Assembly (NCBI RefSeq): GCF_000473065.1
Contig: NZ_AXAZ01000068.1
Coordinates: 1-45,388 of the forward strand
Direction: 5' to 3'
Source: Bradyrhizobium sp. WSM1743
GTDB lineage: Bacteria > Pseudomonadota > Alphaproteobacteria > Rhizobiales > Xanthobacteraceae
Length of the DNA stretch: 45,388 bases
The notes under the pieces were generated by a model. It did not search any database and had not been told where the DNA came from. It was given only the letters and a program-made list of their open reading frames with translations. The translations under genes and the position numbers were made by a program. The stretch's first letter is position 1, and the number at the start of each line of letters is the position of its first letter. Below are positions 34,115-41,428 of this stretch, one piece after another.

Positions 34115-35542
34115 TCACGCGGCGGCGGCAATGCGCAGGTGGTCGGCGATCCAGCGATCGAGATCGGCGAGCGCTCGTGCGCTCAGCGCCTGCTTCTTGG
34201 CCACCGTCTTCTCGTTGCCGCGCAATCGCGTGCCGTCGGGCTTCTTGGTCGGCACCGTCGCAAGCGGCGGGAACAGGCCGAAATTGATGTTCATCGGCTG
34301 GAATGACCGTGTCCCCGGCTCGATGGTCTCAATATGGCCGCCGGTGATGTGTCCGAGCAGCGATCCAAGCGCGGTCGTACCCGGCGGACTGACAAGCGTC
34401 TCACCGCGCGCGTCCGCTGCTGCATAGAGACCGGCGATCAAGCCGACGCTGGCGGACTCCACATAGCCCTCACAGCCCGTCATCTGGCCGGCGAAGCGCA
34501 GCCGCGGCTGCGCGCGCAGGCGTAACTGGCCGTCGAGCAACTTTGGCGAATTCAGGAAGGTGTTGCGATGCAGGCCGCCGAGGCGGGCGAACTCCGCCTT
34601 CTCCAGCCCCGGAATGGTGCGGAAGATGCGCTGCTGCTCGCCATATTTCAGCTTCGTCTGAAAGCCGACGATGTTGTAGAGCGTGCCGAGCTTGTTGTCC
34701 TGGCGCAGCTGCACGATCGCATAGGCCTTCGTGGCGGGATCGTGCGGATTGGTGAGGCCGACCGGCTTCATCGGACCATGGCGCAGCGTCTCGGGGCCGC
34801 GTTCCGCCATCACCTCGATCGGCAGGCAGCCGTCGAAATAGGGGGTGTTGGTCTCCCATTCCTTGAACTCGGTCTTCTCGCCGGCGATCAGCGCGGCGAC
34901 GAAACCGTCATACTGCTCCTTGGTCATCGGGCAGTTGATGTAGTCGGCGCCGTTGCCGCCGGGGCCGACCTTGTCATAGCGCGACTGGAACCAGGCCACC
35001 GACATGTCGATGGATTCGCGATGCACGATCGGTGCGATCGCATCGAAGAAGGCGAGCGCGTTCTCGTCGGTCAGCTCGCGGATGGCGTCAGCCAGCGGGG
35101 CGGAGGTGAGGGGGCCGGTGGCGACGATGACGTTGCTCCACTCGGCCGGCGGCAGGCCGGCGACCTCGCCACGTGCGATCTCTATCAGGGGATGGTCATT
35201 CAGCGCCTTGGTGACGGTCGCCGAGAAGCCGTCGCGGTCGACTGCGAGTGCGCCGCCGGCGGGCACCTGGTTGGCGTCGGCCGCGCGCATGATCAACGAG
35301 CCGAGCCGGCGCATCTCCGCATGAAGCAGGCCGACAGCGTTGTTGGCCGCATCGTCCGAGCGGAACGAATTGGAGCAGACGAGCTCAGCGAGTCCGTCGG
35401 TGCGGTGCGCCTCGGTCATGCGGTCTGGCCGCATCTCGTGCAGCACCACGGGCACACCGGCTTTGGCGACCTGCCAAGCAGCTTCGGAACCGGCGAGGCC
35501 GGCGCCGATCACGTGCACAATGTTGGATTGGGGTCCTGTCAT
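34115..35542 (-). CDS. trmFO: Folate/FAD-dependent tRNA (uracil-54-C5) methyltransferase
   Basis: Flavoprotein that methylates U54 of tRNA (ribothymidine) using methylenetetrahydrofolate. The 475-residue protein has the N-terminal dinucleotide-binding motif VIGAGLAGSEAAW, HEMRPDRMTEAHRTDGLAELVCSN in part, and C-terminal TTALGSLLGHITGG, all diagnostic of TrmFO (formerly Gid). The length is normal. It heads a minus-strand cluster with the kinase/ANL fusion 7 bp downstream. Confidence 0.96.
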   Translation of the reverse strand: MTGPQSNIVHVIGAGLAGSEAAWQVAKAGVPVVLHEMRPDRMTEAHRTDGLAELVCSNSFRSDDAANNAVGLLHAEMRRLGSLIMRAADANQVPAGGALAVDRDGFSATVTKALNDHPLIEIARGEVAGLPPAEWSNVIVATGPLTSAPLADAIRELTDENALAFFDAIAPIVHRESIDMSVAWFQSRYDKVGPGGNGADYINCPMTKEQYDGFVAALIAGEKTEFKEWETNTPYFDGCLPIEVMAERGPETLRHGPMKPVGLTNPHDPATKAYAIVQLRQDNKLGTLYNIVGFQTKLKYGEQQRIFRTIPGLEKAEFARLGGLHRNTFLNSPKLLDGQLRLRAQPRLRFAGQMTGCEGYVESASVGLIAGLYAAADARGETLVSPPGTTALGSLLGHITGGHIETIEPGTRSFQPMNINFGLFPPLATVPTKKPDGTRLRGNEKTVAKKQALSARALADLDRWIADHLRIAAAA

Positions 35543-35607
35543 GAGGCGGACAGGTAGCGCTTTTCGGCGACGAGTGGAATCGCCGAGATCGAGTTTTCTG
35601 CCTCCGG

Positions 35608-35635
35608 AAACGACAACGCCCGCACGAGGCGGGCG
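35608..35635 (-). terminator. Hairpin after DUF1127 gene
   Basis: Arms CGCCCGC (35617-35623) and GCGGGCG (35629-35635) enclose a 5-base loop. Read on the minus strand, the stem is followed by TTGTCGTTT. It lies 35 bp past the DUF1127 stop and before trmFO, so it probably ends the DUF1127 transcript. Confidence 0.55.
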
Positions 35636-35669
35636 CTATCGGTCCGTTCCGGTGAAGGGCTGAACGATA

Positions 35670-35822
35670 TCAGCCCTGATACTGACCGGCGGCAACGCGC
35701 GGGATGTCCGAGCGATCGAGGCCGATATCGGCCAATTCGCGATCGCTGAGCTGGGACAGCTCGGCAACATTGCGCTGATAATCCCGGAAAGCCTGGATCA
35801 TGCGGATGAGCGAGAGCAGCAT
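35670..35822 (-). CDS. DUF1127 small protein
   Basis: A 50-residue protein beginning MLLSLIRMIQAFRDYQRNVA and ending in a VAAGQYQG tail, with LSDRELADIGLDRSDIPRV in the middle. That central segment is the hallmark of DUF1127 (YjiS-like) peptides, which are common in rhizobia. Related small members act in phosphate, polyamine or RNA-linked regulation in some Alphaproteobacteria; for this one the role is unknown. AGGAG lies 8 bp upstream of the ATG. It stands alone, bounded by a terminator hairpin and a 505-bp AT-rich gap. Confidence 0.88.
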   Translation of the reverse strand: MLLSLIRMIQAFRDYQRNVAELSQLSDRELADIGLDRSDIPRVAAGQYQG

Positions 35823-36327
35823 TGGTAGTCTCCTGTAGTTCGATTCAGCCTTTGCTTAAGGCCCCATCGTTGAAATGATATAGGTGAGAGTGGTGCAGTG
35901 CGAAAGTTCCGATGTTGCGATGCAGCTAGGCGCTGAGTGCATAGCGCGGGTAAGACACGCTTAACCCTTTGGCATTCCGCCTAGAAGAGCCAGCAAATGC
36001 AACGATTCAAGTGGTTAAATGGCCGTGGAATCACGAGGTTAGTGCAAATCGAGTGACATCTATCATTGCTGAAATATGTTGCGGATGGGTGATCTGAAAG
36101 CAGATCCATCAGCATCTAAACTCAAGTCTTGCCTGCGTAATTCGCATAGAACAAGGAATTCTATAAATGAATAAATGTTCATTCTTATGCGAAATGGTCG
36201 CTGATTCCGATCCGACCTTGATAGTCAGTCAGCCGAGATCGCAACGATGTATAAAGACAGGTGCGTCCCCGGCCTCTGGAGAGGCTGGTTGCCGAGCGGT
36301 CCGGAGCTGGGTGTAGCCGAGTGGGGC
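35823..36327. other. AT-rich intergenic gap of 505 bp
   Basis: No supportable gene. Base composition is visibly more AT-rich than the rest of the window, especially 36050-36200. A short inverted repeat, ATGAATAAATGTTCAT (36167-36182), lies in this part. A hairpin at 36269-36288 (CCGGCCTC/GAGGCTGG, loop TGGA) may end the transglycosylase transcript. The gap also carries the DUF1127 promoter. Nothing else recognised. Confidence 0.5.
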
Positions 36328-37152
36328 TTAGGGGGCGTGAGCCAGCTGGGTTGCGAAATAAGCGACGGTCTTGGAATAGACCTCGCTCTTGTTCCACTGC
36401 TGCAGCACTGCGAAGTTCGGGCTACCCGGCTGCCAATCCTTGCCTCGCTGCCAGCCATAGCCGGCGAGATAATTGGCGGTGGAGGCGAGCACGTCGGGCG
36501 CATTGTGCAGGAGATCGCGCTTGCCGTTGCCGTCGAAATCGACGGCATATTTGATCCAGGACGACGGCATGAACTGGGTCTGGCCGAGCTCACCGGCCCA
36601 GGCCCCCTTCATGTCACCAGGCGCAAGATCGCCGCGCTGGACGATGCGCAGCGCATCCATCAGCTCGGCGCGAAACTGCTCGGAGCGCCGGCAGTCATAA
36701 GCAAGCGTTGCCAGTGAGCGGATCGTTGCGAACTTGCCGGTGTTGACGCCGAAATCGGTCTCGAGACCCCAGATCGCAACCAAGATCTCGCCGGGCACGC
36801 CATAGGCCTGCTCGATGCGCGACAGCACGGAGCCGTATTGCTTCATCATGTTGGAGCCGCGCTGCATGCGTGGCGGCACCATGCGGCCGGAAAACTCCTC
36901 GAAGGTCTGGCTGAAGACCTTTTGCGAGCGGTCGCGGTTGAGCACGCTCTGATCGAGCGTCACGCCGGCAAGCCCGGCAGTAATGGCCTGCTGCGAGATG
37001 CCTTTCGCCGCAGCGTCGGTTTTGAAATCCGCAAGCCAGGCGTCGAAATTGCCCGAGCCGCAGGCAGCCGCGGCGAGCGCTGGCTGGGCGGACAGGATTG
37101 ACACGGAGAGGGCGAAGGCTGCGAGAGCGAGACGAGAAATCGTCGGGGTCAT
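36328..37152 (-). CDS. Lytic murein transglycosylase (MltB family)
   Basis: A 274-residue periplasmic enzyme that cleaves the MurNAc-GlcNAc bond, leaving 1,6-anhydro ends. The signal peptide ends near residue 27 (SAQPALA). The catalytic glutamate is E131 in AIWGLETDFGVNTGK, and GELGQTQFMPSSW is the family's second motif. A C-terminal peptidoglycan-binding domain, present in longer relatives, is missing. ATG 37152 gives the signal peptide; the frame extends to 37272. Its products would feed the NagZ recycling pathway encoded earlier in the window. Confidence 0.93.
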   Translation of the reverse strand: MTPTISRLALAAFALSVSILSAQPALAAAACGSGNFDAWLADFKTDAAAKGISQQAITAGLAGVTLDQSVLNRDRSQKVFSQTFEEFSGRMVPPRMQRGSNMMKQYGSVLSRIEQAYGVPGEILVAIWGLETDFGVNTGKFATIRSLATLAYDCRRSEQFRAELMDALRIVQRGDLAPGDMKGAWAGELGQTQFMPSSWIKYAVDFDGNGKRDLLHNAPDVLASTANYLAGYGWQRGKDWQPGSPNFAVLQQWNKSEVYSKTVAYFATQLAHAP

Positions 37153-37279
37153 CAGATGAAATTGATTCCGTGAAGTGATCCGACCGGCGGCGCAATTTTG
37201 ATTGTAACCGCGGCCAAAGCAAGGCGCATGACAGGCCGATCCTGCCCGCAGCCGGGCAGGATCGGAGGTCACGAGATCG

Positions 37280-38188
37280 TCAAGCGTCGGTTCGATTCCG
37301 CCACGGGAAGAGATTGGCCGGAAAATCAGCGGCCGGCTTGCGCGGACGATGCGGCGGGGGCGGTAAGGGCCGCGCGCCCGGATCGGATACGATCACTTTG
37401 CGATAGAGGTGCCACGTGGCGTGCCCGAGCAGGGGGACCACCACGGCGAGGCCGAGGAAGGCCGGTATCGTGCCGAGCGCGAGCAGCGCCGCCACGATCA
37501 GGCCCCAGGCCGCCATCGGCACCGGGTTTCTTGCGGCAACGCGCAGCGAAGTCACCATCGACTCGAACGCGCCGGCATGGCGGTCGAGCATCAAGGGGAA
37601 CGAGACGACACTGATGCAAAGCGCGGCGAGCGCGAACAGGAAGCCGGTGCCGCAGCCGACCACGATCAGCCACCAGCCTTGTTGCGTCGTCAGCACGCGC
37701 ATCATGAAGTCCGAGAATCCGCTGACGCCCTCGTAGCCGAACGCCGCGACATAGATCGCCTGCGCGGTCGCAACCCAGGTGACGAACAGGGCGAGCAGCA
37801 ACGTACCGAGGCCGAGCATCGCACCGAACGAAGGCGAGCGCAGCACCTCCATGGCATCCCAGGCGCTGGCCGGTTCATAGCGCTCGCGCCGGCTGGAGAG
37901 CTCGTAGAGCCCGAGCGCCGCGAAGGGCCCGATCAGCGCGAAGCCGGCAGCCAGCGGAAACAACAGCGGCAGCACCGAATAGCCCATGACCACGCGGACG
38001 AGCACGAGGCCGAGCACCGGGTAGATCACGCAAAGGATGATGGCGTGGCTCGGAACGGCCTTGAAGTCTTCCCAGCCGCGCCTGAGCGCGTCGTGCAGAT
38101 CGGACAATTGGATGGTTCGGATCACTGGTCCAGCCGCATCCGAGGGCTGGGCCATCGTAGGGACATTGCCCTGGTAGAGTGTGGCCAT
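37280..38188 (-). CDS. DUF2189-type integral membrane protein
   Basis: A 302-residue polytopic membrane protein. A soluble N-terminus (about 40 residues) contains the segment IRTIQLSDLHDALRRGWEDF. About six hydrophobic segments follow between residues 45 and 275, with conserved LIGPFAALGLYELSRR-like and HATWHLYRKVI motifs. These match the DUF2189 family. A Pro-rich cytoplasmic tail ends the protein. ATG 38188 has GGGAG upstream and is preferred over 38329. Function is unknown; no operon partner is evident. Confidence 0.82.
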   Translation of the reverse strand: MATLYQGNVPTMAQPSDAAGPVIRTIQLSDLHDALRRGWEDFKAVPSHAIILCVIYPVLGLVLVRVVMGYSVLPLLFPLAAGFALIGPFAALGLYELSSRRERYEPASAWDAMEVLRSPSFGAMLGLGTLLLALFVTWVATAQAIYVAAFGYEGVSGFSDFMMRVLTTQQGWWLIVVGCGTGFLFALAALCISVVSFPLMLDRHAGAFESMVTSLRVAARNPVPMAAWGLIVAALLALGTIPAFLGLAVVVPLLGHATWHLYRKVIVSDPGARPLPPPPHRPRKPAADFPANLFPWRNRTDA

Positions 38189-38522
38189 GGTCGCTAGCTC
38201 CCTTGCCGGACGGCCGAGTCCGGCGCCGGCAAACGGCGCAAGTGGCCGCCATTCTCTGAAATCTCGCGATACCGACCAGACGCGAATTCCGGATGGCATC
38301 GCGAGCTGAACGGCAACCATACTCCCCAAGTCCGAGTCCTGTCCTCACGCTTGGGTGAAATTCGATGTCGCGGCGCAACCACGACGACGTCATTCTGTCG
38401 TCATTTCGCCGCAGATAAGCTGATGCTGCTGGTCGTTCGCGGAACTTCGCGGGCGCGACGCAGTAACTTCGTCTATAAGTGCCACTCAAGGCCTTCCAAC
38501 GGATCCTTTTCGGGGAGCAGAC
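38189..38522. promoter_or_regulatory. Divergent promoter region of 334 bp
   Basis: Non-coding gap between the DUF2189 gene (minus) and the DUF3597 gene (plus). It contains the ribosome-binding sites for both genes (GGGGAG at about 38513-38518 for the plus-strand gene). A GTTCGCGGAAC inverted pair lies near 38435-38445. I see no gene, RNA or repeat. Confidence 0.4.
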
Positions 38523-38921
38523 ATGAGCATTTTCGGGAAAATCATGAGCGCGATCTTCGGCAACCAGCCGGCCTCCGCCGCGCCCGCCGGTGGCACCGCT
38601 TCGCCCGGCGCGCCCGCAGGGGCACCAAGCGCTTCGGCGCCGGCCTCCGCGCCCATGGCCGCGGTCGACGTCGCCGCGATCGTCGACAAGGCGGCGGCCG
38701 CACATAAGGGCGAGAAGCTGGAATGGCGTACCTCGATCGTCGACCTTATGAAGGCGCTCGACATCGATTCCAGCCTCGCTGCGCGCAAGGATCTCGCCAA
38801 GGAGCTGGGCTATAGCGGCGACATGAACGACTCGGCCAGCATGAATGTCTGGCTGCACAAGCAGGTGATGTCGAAGCTCGCCGCCAATGGCGGCAAGCTG
38901 CCGCCGGAGATCAAGCACTGA
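38523..38921 (+). CDS. DUF3597 protein
   Basis: A 132-residue protein. The N-terminus (MSIFGKIMSAIFG) is amphipathic and a Pro/Ala-rich linker follows (residues 17-50). The C-terminal helical domain contains EWRTSIVDLMKALDIDSSLAARKDLAKELGY and HKQVMSKLAANGGKLP in successive segments, the signature of DUF3597. Function is unknown. It is a single-gene unit with a good ribosome-binding site (GGGGAG) and a clear terminator downstream. Confidence 0.87.
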   Translation: MSIFGKIMSAIFGNQPASAAPAGGTASPGAPAGAPSASAPASAPMAAVDVAAIVDKAAAAHKGEKLEWRTSIVDLMKALDIDSSLAARKDLAKELGYSGDMNDSASMNVWLHKQVMSKLAANGGKLPPEIKH

Positions 38922-38944
38922 TCGATCGCCAGGTCGTATCGCAG

Positions 38945-38970
38945 GGGCCCGCGATCGCGCGGGTCCTTTT
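38945..38970 (+). terminator. Intrinsic terminator after DUF3597 gene
   Basis: Arms GGGCCCGCG (38945-38953) and CGCGGGTCC (38958-38966), with an ATCG loop and one G-T wobble pair, are followed directly by TTTT. It is a textbook intrinsic terminator 24 bp after the stop. The convergent acetyltransferase gene ends 5 bp beyond it. Confidence 0.8.
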
Positions 38971-38974
38971 GCTT

Positions 38975-39250
38975 TCAGGCGACCAAATCCGCATCCTCCG
39001 GATGCCTGTCGAGATAGTCGACGACGAAGCCGCAGCCGGCGATCACCTTCCTGCCGTCGCGCCGGATCAGGTCCAGCGCGCCCCTGACCAGCTCGGAGCC
39101 GATGCCGCGGCCCCGCAGTGCGCGCGGCGTCTCGGTGTGGGTGATGATCACGGCGGACGGCGTGAGCCGGTAATTGGCGAAGGCGATGTCGTTGCCGACA
39201 TCGAGCTCGAAGCGCCTCCTGTCCTTGTTGTCGCGTACCGAAGCCGCCAT
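38975..39250 (-). CDS. COG2388-type small acetyltransferase, copy 1
   Basis: A 91-residue single-domain GNAT-like protein (COG2388/YjdJ type). It has RRRFELDVGNDIAFANYRL, an ITHTETP strand, the acetyl-CoA loop RGRGIGSELVRGALD, and a C-terminal HPEDADLV. It is paralogous to 40015-40290, sharing the order of motifs and the ending YLDRHPEDADLV versus WIDKHPDYADLV. AAGGA precedes ATG 39250. Such proteins are thought to acetylate amino groups, but targets are unknown. Confidence 0.88.
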   Translation of the reverse strand: MAASVRDNKDRRRFELDVGNDIAFANYRLTPSAVIITHTETPRALRGRGIGSELVRGALDLIRRDGRKVIAGCGFVVDYLDRHPEDADLVA

Positions 39251-39569
39251 GTGGGTCCTTCCGAAATGCAAATTTCCTTCTGATTTAGGAGGCTGACGCC
39301 GCTCTTGCCAAGGTAAGACCAAGGGAGATTGGCGCAGAGGAGGTATATGCAAATGCGCACTGCCGCGACCGCAGTGCAGTATGGAGATCGCGCGTTGCGA
39401 GCATGGTGCGGCAACTGCAAATAATCCTCGGTACCGCTCTTGCAAGCCGAACTTCGGTTCCCACGTCCATGAGAGGACATACGCCCGAATGCGGCCGGCA
39501 GGGTCGCTAGACATTCGGAGTGTCATGATCGCCAGCCGCAGACGTATGCCTCTTGTGTAGGAGGGTACG
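39251..39569. other. Divergent intergenic region of 319 bp
   Basis: Non-coding gap between acetyltransferase copy 1 (minus) and the SPW gene (plus); it must hold both promoters. AGGAGGG at 39560-39566 is the SPW ribosome-binding site. I see no gene, strong hairpin or recognised operator. Confidence 0.4.
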
Positions 39570-39965
39570 ATGTCGGACTCTGGTTTCTTGAGTACTCATC
39601 GAACATGGGAAGACTGGTGCGGGATGCTGCTTGGCGCAGTGATCGTGGCTTCGCCGTGGTTTCCGATCCAGGATCAGGCGATCACCGGACACCAGACGGC
39701 AATCCTGAACACGGTCGCGATCGGTCTGGTCGTGTTTGGCCTCAGCCAGCTCGAATATGTCGCCTTGCAGCGCTGGCAAGAGGTGACGACGATCCTGGTC
39801 GGACTGTGGCTCATCGCCTCGCCATACGCGATCGGCTATTCCGGTGAGGGCTTTCTCCGCATCTATCATACGAGCCTCGGTGCGGTGGTGGTGCTGCTCG
39901 GCATACTCCAGCTGTGGCAGGACTGGGATATGAATGATCAGGACTTGCTCAAGCACGGACAATAG
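39570..39965 (+). CDS. SPW-repeat integral membrane protein
   Basis: A 131-residue protein with four hydrophobic segments arranged as two SPW repeats. The repeats carry the SPW/SPY cores VIVASPWFP (about 25-33) and LWLIASPYAIGYSG (about 79-92). Proteins of this family are small inner-membrane proteins of unknown function. An excellent ribosome-binding site (AGGAGGG) precedes the ATG. It sits between the two paralogous COG2388 acetyltransferases and ends in a long hairpin shared with the convergent copy 2. Confidence 0.88.
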   Translation: MSDSGFLSTHRTWEDWCGMLLGAVIVASPWFPIQDQAITGHQTAILNTVAIGLVVFGLSQLEYVALQRWQEVTTILVGLWLIASPYAIGYSGEGFLRIYHTSLGAVVVLLGILQLWQDWDMNDQDLLKHGQ

Positions 39966-39978
39966 GCCGTAGATATCG

Positions 39979-40010
39979 GCAGGCCCGCCGGCCACGGGCG
40001 GTGGGCCTGC
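39979..40010. terminator. Bidirectional hairpin terminator
   Basis: A 12-bp stem (39979-39990 with 39999-40010, one G-T pair) encloses an 8-base loop. It lies in the 49-bp gap between the convergent SPW and acetyltransferase genes. No T-run, but the stem is strong. Confidence 0.6.
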
Positions 40011-40014
40011 GCAT

Positions 40015-40290
40015 TCATCGTGTCACGAGATCCGCATAGTCCGGATGCTTGTCGATCCACGCCTTCACGAACGGGCATTGCGGGATCAGCTTCAATCCGT
40101 CGGCGCGGACTTGGTCGAGCGCGCCTTGCACCAGTTTCGAGCCGATGCCCTTGCCGCCAAGTTCCTTCGGCACGTCCGTATGCTCGAACGTGATGACATT
40201 GCCATCGAGCTTGTAGTGCTCGGTCGCAAGATGACCCTCCACCTCGAGCTCATAGCGGTGATGGGCTTTATTGTTGATGACGTCGCTCAT
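40015..40290 (-). CDS. COG2388-type small acetyltransferase, copy 2
   Basis: A 91-residue GNAT-like protein with the same layout as 38975-39250: HHRYELEVEGHLATEHYKL, ITFEHTDVP, the acetyl-CoA loop GGKGIGSKLVQGALDQVR, and a PFVKAWIDKHPDYADL ending. The two copies are clearly diverged paralogues of identical length. It is likely in one transcript with the lipoprotein gene upstream (84-bp gap). Target unknown. Confidence 0.9.
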   Translation of the reverse strand: MSDVINNKAHHRYELEVEGHLATEHYKLDGNVITFEHTDVPKELGGKGIGSKLVQGALDQVRADGLKLIPQCPFVKAWIDKHPDYADLVTR

Positions 40291-40374
40291 ATTGTTGCCC
40301 TGCAGCTGCGCGCCTCGCGCACGAAGTCGTAACGCACGGTCCGGTCGGCGGTTTCCGATCTGAGGCCGTTCGGT

Positions 40375-40734
40375 TCAATCGGTCGCTTTGGCCAGCCTGG
40401 AATCTTCGGCCTGAGGCTGCGGGCGGAGGCAACCCTGGCAGATGACCAGGGAGCGGTTGACCCTGGTGTCCTGCTCGGCCTCGGTGTTGTCCTGCGCCTG
40501 CCACCATTCCTTGGAATAGGGCTGAAGCCCGGCTTGCGATCTGCCGCGCTCGGAGCGGGCAGCGGCCCGTGTTGGCTGCGAGGCAGCGCGCGGCCGATTG
40601 GGATCCTCACCGGCGCCATCCCAGGCATAGCGCGCAGGCTTGAAGGCGGGATCGGAAGCCAGACGCGTCTGTGGCGCCACGGCACATCCGGCGAGCGCCA
40701 GCGACAACAGGAGGAGGGCGGGCGCTTTGACCAT
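40375..40734 (-). CDS. Lipoprotein with C-terminal CxxC
   Basis: A 119-residue lipoprotein. The signal MVKAPALLLLSLALAGC has a perfect lipobox, with lipidated C17. The mature part is short, Arg/Gln/Pro-rich and probably disordered, with YSKEWWQAQ near residue 75 and CQGC (C99, C102) near the end. A CxxC in a periplasmic lipoprotein suggests metal or redox binding, but this is inference. ATG 40734 is chosen for the signal peptide; the frame extends to 40899. It is divergent from the Cys-rich secreted protein gene (94-bp gap). Confidence 0.72.
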   Translation of the reverse strand: MVKAPALLLLSLALAGCAVAPQTRLASDPAFKPARYAWDGAGEDPNRPRAASQPTRAAARSERGRSQAGLQPYSKEWWQAQDNTEAEQDTRVNRSLVICQGCLRPQPQAEDSRLAKATD

Positions 40735-40828
40735 GATGCGGCACTCTGTACGCGAGAACTGAGCGAGGTTGCGCCGATCATGTTTAAAATTCCCTGAACG
40801 ATTGCGATTGTAGCTGCGACCAACGCCA

Positions 40829-41326
40829 ATGCGATATCTGATCCTCTTGCTCACCTTGCTCGTGGCTGGCGCGCGTGCCGACGATGCAAAACCGTTCAAT
40901 CCCGCTGACTATCCACCCGGCGTGCAGAAGGCGGTGCGCTACGCCAATGAGGAATGCGATAGCCAGGAGGGTGGCGAGGTGACCTTCGCGCCAAATACCG
41001 TGCGCAAGATCGATCTGACCGGCGATGGTCGCGAGGACTACATCGTCGATTTCCAGGACACCAAATGCGGCGATCGCGAGACGACCTATTGCGGAACCGG
41101 CGGCTGCGTCCTGAAGATCCTGGTGACACTGCCGGATGGCAGCGTGCGCGAGGTGTTTGACGGCTATGTGCTGCGCTACAAGATCATGGCCCCGCCGGTG
41201 AAGCGCGGCGCCGCGCGCACCGTCCGCTTCGATCTGCATGGCAGCTTCTGCGGCGGCTTTGGTCCGCAAGCCTGCTGGAAGACGAAGGCCATCACGGCCG
41301 CGCCGTTTGCGTTCAAGCAGCCGTAG
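40829..41326 (+). CDS. Cys-rich secreted protein of unknown function
   Basis: A 165-residue protein with a short signal peptide (MRYLILLLTLLVAGARA). The mature part has six cysteines (C43, C80, C88, C93, C141, C149), suggesting up to three disulfides. A DLTGDGREDYIVDF segment (62-75) resembles Ca-binding FG-GAP/VCBS-type loops. I do not recognise a named family. It is divergent from the CxxC lipoprotein and 102 bp upstream of the acyl-CoA synthetase. Confidence 0.72.
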   Translation: MRYLILLLTLLVAGARADDAKPFNPADYPPGVQKAVRYANEECDSQEGGEVTFAPNTVRKIDLTGDGREDYIVDFQDTKCGDRETTYCGTGGCVLKILVTLPDGSVREVFDGYVLRYKIMAPPVKRGAARTVRFDLHGSFCGGFGPQACWKTKAITAAPFAFKQP

Positions 41327-41428
41327 GGCTGGTCCGCGGCAGGCCTTGCAGGGGCGCTGGCGTTGGCGATAAATGGGCTGCAATGAGCGGGCGGCTCGCA
41401 TGCCGCCCGTCGTCGAAGAGGAAGCCCG

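Noticed and set aside
36167..36182. ATGAATAAATGTTCAT inverted repeat as a repressor operator
   Set aside because: The arms are only 5 bp, in AT-rich DNA where chance palindromes are common, and no regulator or start codon is suitably close.
40331..40360. GGAAAC-N16-CGTT on the minus strand before acetyltransferase copy 2, like a general-stress (EcfG) promoter
   Set aside because: The -35 reads GGAAAC rather than GGAAC, so it does not match the consensus.
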